Assembly: GCA_001897295.1 (NCBI GenBank)
Contig: MKSN01000001.1
Location: 310,001-374,000, forward strand
Direction of reading: 5' to 3'
Length of the DNA: 64,000 nt
Origin: Candidatus Saccharibacteria bacterium 49-20
GTDB lineage: Bacteria > Patescibacteriota > Saccharimonadia > Saccharimonadales > Saccharimonadaceae
Part shown: positions 58,978 through 64,000 of the stretch, piece after piece
Numbering within the stretch: the stretch's first letter is position 1
How the letters are laid out: each line of letters opens with the position of its first letter
Position numbers and translations under genes: made by a program
The notes under the pieces: model-generated
The model's database searches: none
What the model was told of the DNA's origin: nothing
The model's input: only the letters and a program-made list of their open reading frames with translations

Positions 58978-60438
58978 GTGTCTCAGGCGCTCTATAGGAA
59001 ATATAGAAGTAAGTCATTGGCTGACGTGGTTGGCCAAGATCACATCACTGATATTCTTTCTCGTGCACTAAAATCTGGGCGCATTGCGCATGCGTATCTC
59101 TTTACTGGCCCGCGTGGTGTTGGTAAGACCTCAATTGCTCGTATTTTAGCGCATGAAATCAACCAACTTCCGTACGACGAAGAATCAAATCACCTCGATA
59201 TTATTGAAATTGACGCCGCGAGTAACAACGGCGTTGAAGATGTGCGCGACCTACGCGAAAAGGTGCAAATCGCACCTGTTTCTGCGGCGAAGAAAATCTA
59301 CATCATCGACGAGGTGCACATGCTTTCGAAGCCCGCATTTAACGCACTCCTCAAGACGCTCGAGGAGCCGCCTGAGCACATTGTGTTTATTCTTGCGACA
59401 ACCGACGTCGAAAAACTTCCGGCGACAATTATTAGCCGTACGCAGCGCTATGGCTTCCGCGCCATCACCCGCGAAGACGCAGTCAAGCACCTCCAGCACA
59501 TTGCAAAGGAAGAAAAACTCAAGATTTCCGATGACGCACTCAAGCTTATTGCTGAGCGTGGTGACGGAAGTTTTCGCGATAGCATCAGCCTGCTTGATCA
59601 GCTTTCAAGCCTGGCAGACGAAAAAGACGGCATCACTGCGGCCTTAATTGAAACCTCTCTGGGTCTTGCGCCGGCAACAATTATTGATTCACTTCTAAGC
59701 GCGGTTGATAGCCACGATATTGCAACGATTGCACAGACCCTCACCAAAACCGAAGCTGATGGCATCAGCCCAATCGTCCTTAACGACCAACTCACCAAAA
59801 CACTTCGTGACCTTGCGCCAACTAAGCCGCAGCTTCTGCCGCTTCTTGATGCACTGCTTGACGTCCCAAAATCGACTCAACCAGGTATTAAGCTACTAAG
59901 CGTCCTTGGAAGTGCTGCACTCGAGCATAAACCACGAAGCGCCGCGCTTGCCACGCCAGTACTCGAAGTATCAGCGACGATCGAAGAGCTTACCAAGCAG
60001 GCGACAAAACCTGCACCAAAAATGGCCGAAACTCCAAAACATGTGGCCCCTGCGCCCGCTACTGCACAGCCCGAATCAACGACCGAATCCGCTCCTGTTG
60101 CCACTAAGCCGCTTACCGAATACGTCGGTGATTTCGAATGGGCTAATCTCGTTGCGCACACAAAAGAACATTTCACCGCACTCTACAGCCTGCTTTCAAA
60201 GTGTGACCATGCACTCGATGGCGACGAACTTATCATTTACGCGGTCAATGCCTTTTATAAGAAAAAGCTCGACGACGCAAAGTACCAACCCCACCTCTAT
60301 GAATCCGTCAAAGCGGTCGGTGGTTCTACACTTACTATCAACACCATTCCCACAAGGGCGCCTATTCAAGACTCGCAAGCCGCAGCCATAGCTGATATTA
60401 TGGGCGGTGGAATAGAGGTGTCGCCAGAAGCAGCATAA
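58978..60438 (+). CDS. dnaX: DNA polymerase III subunit gamma/tau, zinc-free
   Basis: 486 residues from GTG 58978, after AAGGGGAA. AAA+ motor with GPRGVGKTSIARIL, YIIDEVHMLSKPAFNALLKT, TTDVEKLPATIISRTQRY and sensor 2 GDGSFRDSISLLDQ. The zinc module between the P-loop helix and IIEIDAAS is deleted: HEINQLPYDEESNHLDI has no Cys where four are usual. It drives clamp loading with HolB. The C-terminal part (about 340-486) is Pro/Ala-rich plus a small domain. dnaB follows. Confidence 0.93.
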   Translation: MSQALYRKYRSKSLADVVGQDHITDILSRALKSGRIAHAYLFTGPRGVGKTSIARILAHEINQLPYDEESNHLDIIEIDAASNNGVEDVRDLREKVQIAPVSAAKKIYIIDEVHMLSKPAFNALLKTLEEPPEHIVFILATTDVEKLPATIISRTQRYGFRAITREDAVKHLQHIAKEEKLKISDDALKLIAERGDGSFRDSISLLDQLSSLADEKDGITAALIETSLGLAPATIIDSLLSAVDSHDIATIAQTLTKTEADGISPIVLNDQLTKTLRDLAPTKPQLLPLLDALLDVPKSTQPGIKLLSVLGSAALEHKPRSAALATPVLEVSATIEELTKQATKPAPKMAETPKHVAPAPATAQPESTTESAPVATKPLTEYVGDFEWANLVAHTKEHFTALYSLLSKCDHALDGDELIIYAVNAFYKKKLDDAKYQPHLYESVKAVGGSTLTINTIPTRAPIQDSQAAAIADIMGGGIEVSPEAA

Positions 60439-60477
60439 TGCTGTCGCTTGCCACCTCGTATATAATAAGAGGGAACT

Positions 60478-61851
60478 ATGGCAGACAAGCCCGAATATAA
60501 ATCGAAATCAAAATCTGTGTCGGCGGCAAAAGTGCCCCCACAGAACGTTGACGCCGAGATGAGTCTTCTCGGTGCTGTATTGATTGACGAAGAAGTGCTG
60601 GCTGACATCACCGAACACGTAAAGCCAAAAGATTTTTATGATAAGCGTCACGGCATGATTTATGACGGCATCATGCGCCTGTACGAGAAAAACAAGCCAG
60701 TCGACCTCCTTACTCTTACCGACGAGCTCAAACGAAAGAACGAACTCGATGAAATCGGTGGCTCAGCCTACCTTACCGAGCTAACAAACTATGTACCGAC
60801 CGCCGCGCACGCCGAAAGCTACGCAGAAATCGTGGCACAAAAAGCAGTGCGTCGCCGTCTTATTAAAGCCAGTGGCGAGATCTCAGAACTAGGCTACGAC
60901 GAAGCAACCTCGACTCAAGAACTGCTTCAACAAGCTGAAGCTGAGCTTTTTGCCGTCAGTGACCAATCGCTCAAGCAAGACCTCACTAGCCTTGAAAGTA
61001 TTTTGACCGATAGCTTTGACCGCCTCGAAGAGTTGCACCGTAACAAGGGGCAACTGCGTGGTGTGCGCACCGGCTACCGTGACCTCGACAATATGACAGC
61101 TGGGCTCCAACGAAGTGACCTGATTATTCTAGCGGCGCGTCCTGCGATGGGTAAGACTACCCTTGTGACGAACCTGATGTATAACGTAGCGACCATTGCC
61201 AAGCAGTCAGTGCTGTTCTTTAGCCTTGAGATGAGTAAAGAGCAGCTTGTCGACCGTATGTTGGCCGACGCATCAGGTGTGGACTCTTGGAATATTCGTA
61301 CGGGTAACCTTTCTGATGAAGACTTCAGTAAGCTTTCTGAAGCTATGGGTGAGATGGCCGAAGCACCAATCTTTATCGATGACACGCCTGGGCTTAGCGT
61401 GCTTGAAATGCGTACCAAGGCGCGCCGCGCTGCGCACGACCAGCCGCTTGGGCTTATCATCATCGACTACCTCCAGCTGATGCAGGGAAGTGGTCGTAAC
61501 GACGGAAACCGCGTGCAAGAAGTGAGTGAGATTTCTCGTGGACTTAAGCTGATTGCGCGTGAACTAAACGTTCCAGTGATTGCACTCAGTCAGCTCAGCC
61601 GTACCGTTGAAAACCGTTCTCCACAAATTCCACAACTGGCCGACCTTCGCGAATCAGGTTCGATCGAGCAGGACGCCGACATCGTGATGTTCATCTACCG
61701 CGAGGCCTACTACAACCCAGAGACAGAGCGAGAGAACATTACCGACCTTATTATCGCCAAGCACCGTAACGGGCCTGTTGGAAAAGTCGAACTTTACTTC
61801 CACCCAGAGCGACTTCGCTTTATGTCACTCGACCGTCAGCACGACTCATAG
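60478..61851 (+). CDS. dnaB: Replicative DNA helicase
   Basis: 457 residues. N-terminal DnaB domain (PPQNVDAEMSLLGAVLIDEE), linker, then RecA-like motor with AARPAMGKTTLVTNL, FFSLEMSKEQLVDRM, IIIDYLQLMQGSG and LSQLSRTVENRS, ending with the arginine-finger region ESGSIEQDADIVMF. It forms a hexamer that opens the fork. GAGGGA precedes ATG 60478; the gene follows dnaX by 39 nt with its own TATAAT-like box. Confidence 0.95.
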   Translation: MADKPEYKSKSKSVSAAKVPPQNVDAEMSLLGAVLIDEEVLADITEHVKPKDFYDKRHGMIYDGIMRLYEKNKPVDLLTLTDELKRKNELDEIGGSAYLTELTNYVPTAAHAESYAEIVAQKAVRRRLIKASGEISELGYDEATSTQELLQQAEAELFAVSDQSLKQDLTSLESILTDSFDRLEELHRNKGQLRGVRTGYRDLDNMTAGLQRSDLIILAARPAMGKTTLVTNLMYNVATIAKQSVLFFSLEMSKEQLVDRMLADASGVDSWNIRTGNLSDEDFSKLSEAMGEMAEAPIFIDDTPGLSVLEMRTKARRAAHDQPLGLIIIDYLQLMQGSGRNDGNRVQEVSEISRGLKLIARELNVPVIALSQLSRTVENRSPQIPQLADLRESGSIEQDADIVMFIYREAYYNPETERENITDLIIAKHRNGPVGKVELYFHPERLRFMSLDRQHDS

Positions 61852-61875
61852 ACGTGCTACAATAAGGGTAACGTT

Positions 61876-63306
61876 ATGGCTGTACGTGATTTTTCAAATT
61901 ACTTCCTCTATCGATGGCGTTACGTCATCGGCTACACCGCGATCGGGCTTCTGCTTGCGGGGCTGTTGCTTTTCGCAGGACTCTATCTTCCTGGAGGCCT
62001 TTCAAACGCCGAGATGAACTCGGTTGTACGTAGTGCATCGCTCTCATTAAGCGACCCAAGTACTCTTGCGATACCTAATCTGCCGTATTATGCATTCCAA
62101 TCGGCTATTTTCTCTATGTTTGGGGCAAGTATCTTTACCATTAAGCTACCGTCACTGATTCTTGCACTGTTTACCGCCGTTGGCTTCGTATTACTGCTAC
62201 GACGATGGTTCAAACCAAACATCGCAGTGCTCGCGTCACTGATTGCAATCTCTACCGGCCAATTCCTCTTCATCGCACAATCGGGTACGCCAAGTATTAT
62301 GTACTTGTTCTGGCCAGTGCTCTTGCTCCTTCTTGGTACACAGGTCACACGCGTCAAAAAGTTCCGCTTCTTGTGGAAAATTCTCTTTGCAATTACCGCT
62401 GCACTCAGCCTGTACACGCCGCTTGGTATCTATCCACTTATTGCTGTACTCCTTGCGGTCATCTTCCACCCACACCTGCGTAATGCAGTGCGTCGACTTT
62501 CTAAGGTACGGCTTGCGGTTGTAGGAGCTATCTTTATCGTGCTTGTTGCACCGCTCGTCTGGCTCTTGTTTGAAAGTCCATCACTTGGCCTCACACTCCT
62601 TGGTGCGCCAACTACTCGTCCAATCGACTTCGGTGCGAATATGGTTGCCGTGCTCAAACAGTACTTCTTATTCTGGGAACCAAGCGTGACGGAAGTGATG
62701 ACACCGGTCTTTGGCCTCGGCTCTGCACTTCTCATCGGCCTTGGGCTCTATAGGCTTATTCGTACCCGCGAAACAACACGTAGCTACTTAATTATCTTCT
62801 GGATCGTATGTCTTTTGCCGGTACTCATCTTGAACCCGGCGTTCACTTCAGTCATGTTCGTGCCATCAATGCTCATGCTGGCCGCAGGCCTCACGAGCCT
62901 TATCGGGTATTGGTATCGTCTCTTCCCACTCAACCCTTATGCGCGCGTCACTGGATTAATTCCAATTATCATCCTCGTTGTTGCACTTGTGGCAAGTGGA
63001 TTGGCACGCTACATCTACGGCTATCACTATAGTCCACAAGTTGCACCGCTTTTCTCGAACGACTTGCGCCTACTTCCAGAAGAGACCACTCAAATTGTCG
63101 TAGGTGAGGACGAGTACAACTTCTATAGCTCCGTTGCGAAATATCGCGATGGATTCGAGGCGGTAAAGACCCCGACAGCCGAAAGTGTCGTTGTCACGCG
63201 TGAGGTGCGCACCGAGATGCCAAGCACCTATCAGGTGACTCGTATCATTACCAATGCGCGCTCGAGCGAAGCAGACCGCCTCTACGTGATGCAGCGCACC
63301 CAGTAG
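61876..63306 (+). CDS. Membrane GT-C-type glycosyltransferase-like protein
   Basis: 476 residues with about 10-11 membrane segments (residues 17-375) and a C-terminal outer domain. The first loop holds LSNAEMNSVVRSASLSL, where GT-C enzymes (ArnT/PMT type) have an acidic catalytic residue; the assignment is by topology and this loop only. It would transfer a sugar from a polyprenyl carrier to protein or lipid outside. TGC-TACAAT 61858-61863 lies 12 nt before ATG. Confidence 0.65.
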   Translation: MAVRDFSNYFLYRWRYVIGYTAIGLLLAGLLLFAGLYLPGGLSNAEMNSVVRSASLSLSDPSTLAIPNLPYYAFQSAIFSMFGASIFTIKLPSLILALFTAVGFVLLLRRWFKPNIAVLASLIAISTGQFLFIAQSGTPSIMYLFWPVLLLLLGTQVTRVKKFRFLWKILFAITAALSLYTPLGIYPLIAVLLAVIFHPHLRNAVRRLSKVRLAVVGAIFIVLVAPLVWLLFESPSLGLTLLGAPTTRPIDFGANMVAVLKQYFLFWEPSVTEVMTPVFGLGSALLIGLGLYRLIRTRETTRSYLIIFWIVCLLPVLILNPAFTSVMFVPSMLMLAAGLTSLIGYWYRLFPLNPYARVTGLIPIIILVVALVASGLARYIYGYHYSPQVAPLFSNDLRLLPEETTQIVVGEDEYNFYSSVAKYRDGFEAVKTPTAESVVVTREVRTEMPSTYQVTRIITNARSSEADRLYVMQRTQ

Positions 63307-63355
63307 ACGACCTCTTGTGGTATACTGGATAAAGTTATAAACGACGGAGGAATAC

Positions 63356-63646
63356 ATGGCTTTTGACCAAATGAAGATGCTGAACAAGCTACGTAAAGCG
63401 CAAAGCGATCTTAAAAAAGAAATTATCGAAGTTGAAGCGGGCGACGGTGCAGTGGTTGTACAGGTTACCGGTGAACTAAAGGTAAAGAAGATCAACATCG
63501 ACGCAGAACGCGTTGACCTTGAGGACATCGCCGAGCTCGAGCACTGGCTTGAAATCGCAATTCGCGATGGGCTTGCAAAAGCACAAGAAGTTGCCGCAGA
63601 AAAGATGAAGCCACTCATGGGTGGCCTTGGAAACCTTGGTCTTTAG
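63356..63646 (+). CDS. ybaB: YbaB/EbfC-family nucleoid-associated protein
   Basis: 96 residues. MAFDQMKMLNKLRKAQSDLK, helical start, then EVEAGDGAVVVQVTGELKVK and a Met/Gly-rich end, typical for YbaB. It binds DNA as a dimer. GGAGG precedes ATG. recR follows after 18 nt, the usual dnaX-ybaB-recR grouping, here with dnaB and a GT-C gene inserted. Confidence 0.92.
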   Translation: MAFDQMKMLNKLRKAQSDLKKEIIEVEAGDGAVVVQVTGELKVKKINIDAERVDLEDIAELEHWLEIAIRDGLAKAQEVAAEKMKPLMGGLGNLGL

Positions 63647-63664
63647 ACCGTAGCGAGTATACAC

Positions 63665-64000
63665 GTGGCGCGCATCTTACCAGTTGCACTGGAAAAATTA
63701 ATTGATGAACTCGGCCGGCTGCCTGGAGTAGGGCAGCGTACGGCCGAGCGCTACGCGTATTATCTTTTGCGCGCCGACCAGCGCATTAACGACAGCATGG
63801 CAACGGCGATTCACGATATTCACGCACGCGTCAAAACATGCCCTGTGACTTTTGCACTGATCGATGGCGACGAAGAGGTTTCATCGCTCTACAGCGACCC
63901 TTCGCGCGATAAAAAGCTCGTTGCGGTAGTTGAAGAACCACTTGATATCGTTGCACTTGAACGTACCGGGCAATTTAAGGGCACTTACCATGTCCTTGGT
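63665..64000 (+). CDS. recR: Recombination protein RecR, 5' part, zinc-finger residues lost
   Basis: 112 residues from GTG 63665 to the window edge. The helix-hairpin-helix LGRLPGVGQRTAERYAYYLL and the start of the Toprim domain (LVAVVEEPLDIVALE, YHVLG) identify RecR. The zinc finger between them usually has four Cys; here TCPVTFALIDGDEEVSSLYS has one. RecR works with RecO and RecF to load RecA on gaps. The gene continues outside the window. Confidence 0.92.
   Translation, partial: MARILPVALEKLIDELGRLPGVGQRTAERYAYYLLRADQRINDSMATAIHDIHARVKTCPVTFALIDGDEEVSSLYSDPSRDKKLVAVVEEPLDIVALERTGQFKGTYHVLG

Noticed and set aside
1-64000. UGA recoded as glycine or tryptophan, as in some CPR groups
   Set aside because: Housekeeping genes have no internal TGA, several end in TGA at the right length, and tRNA-Trp has the CCA anticodon.
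1-64000. CRISPR array, IS element or prophage
   Set aside because: No regularly spaced repeats, transposase, integrase or phage structural genes were seen.

Overview
The window looks like part of the small genome of a Patescibacteria (CPR) bacterium, most probably Candidatus Saccharibacteria (TM7). The evidence is a ribosomal operon without rpmD (uL30), short gaps and overlapping stop codons, standard stop codons with a CCA-anticodon tRNA-Trp, type II NADH dehydrogenase, scattered type IV pilin genes and many single-gene units. No CRISPR array, transposase or integrase is visible. The phylum call is inference from gene content only.

Layout. 1-11.3 kb: spc/alpha ribosomal region (rpsN, rpsH, rplF, rplR, rpsE, rplO, secY, infA, rpmJ, rpsM, rpsK, rpsD, rpoA, rplQ, rplM, rpsI), interrupted by a secreted esterase, an amber-interrupted small gene and two GC-rich orphan genes. 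11.3-17.2 kb: pseudouridine synthase, holB, TPR protein, rRNA methyltransferase, three tRNAs, a third GC-rich gene, rpmG. 17.2-22.3 kb: minus-strand glucan operon (GT4/5, GH57, GH15, unknown). 22.5-27.1 kb: corA, ndh, mscS-like, tsaC, tRNA-Trp. 27.2-30.6 kb: a possible island with a frameshifted gene and a ClpC/ClpE-type ATPase. 30.6-40.1 kb: Nudix, ATP-grasp, CysQ, pilin, RNA methyltransferase, murI, histidine kinase, GT2. 40.2-48.1 kb: secE, nusG, rplK, two pilins, FAD oxidase, rplA. 48.1-53.2 kb: thymidylate genes (tandem thyX, tmk, dcd). 53.3-58.8 kb: GC-rich genes around rplJ-rplL, yaaA, membrane proteins. 58.9-64 kb: dnaX, dnaB, a GT-C protein, ybaB, recR.

Most interesting signal. Seven GC-rich genes of unknown function form six transcription units (5838-6221, 6406-6942, 16531-16794, 53318-53654 with two genes, 55098-55655, 58246-58776). 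They sit singly between housekeeping operons and differ in codon use from their neighbours. Each has an AT-rich -10 box and a leader with a ribosome binding site, usually with a 5' hairpin. In three units the leader is perfectly complementary over 11-12 nt to the region after the stop codon. In the first two units the leader segment contains the ribosome binding site, and the differences between the two leaders are matched by differences in the two 3' segments. This suggests mRNAs whose 3' end folds back onto the ribosome binding site, similar in logic to hok-type fold-back inhibition but with long, non-toxin-like proteins.

Other themes. About twenty genes have an extended -10 box (TGN-TATAAT type) only 6-12 nt before the start codon, so leaderless transcription seems common. 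uS14, uS4, bL33, bL36, DnaX, HolB and RecR all lack the cysteines that bind zinc in many relatives. Several ribosomal genes (rplF, rplK, rplA, rplJ) have structured leaders. The rplJ leader resembles the known L10 leader and can form two mutually exclusive pairings.
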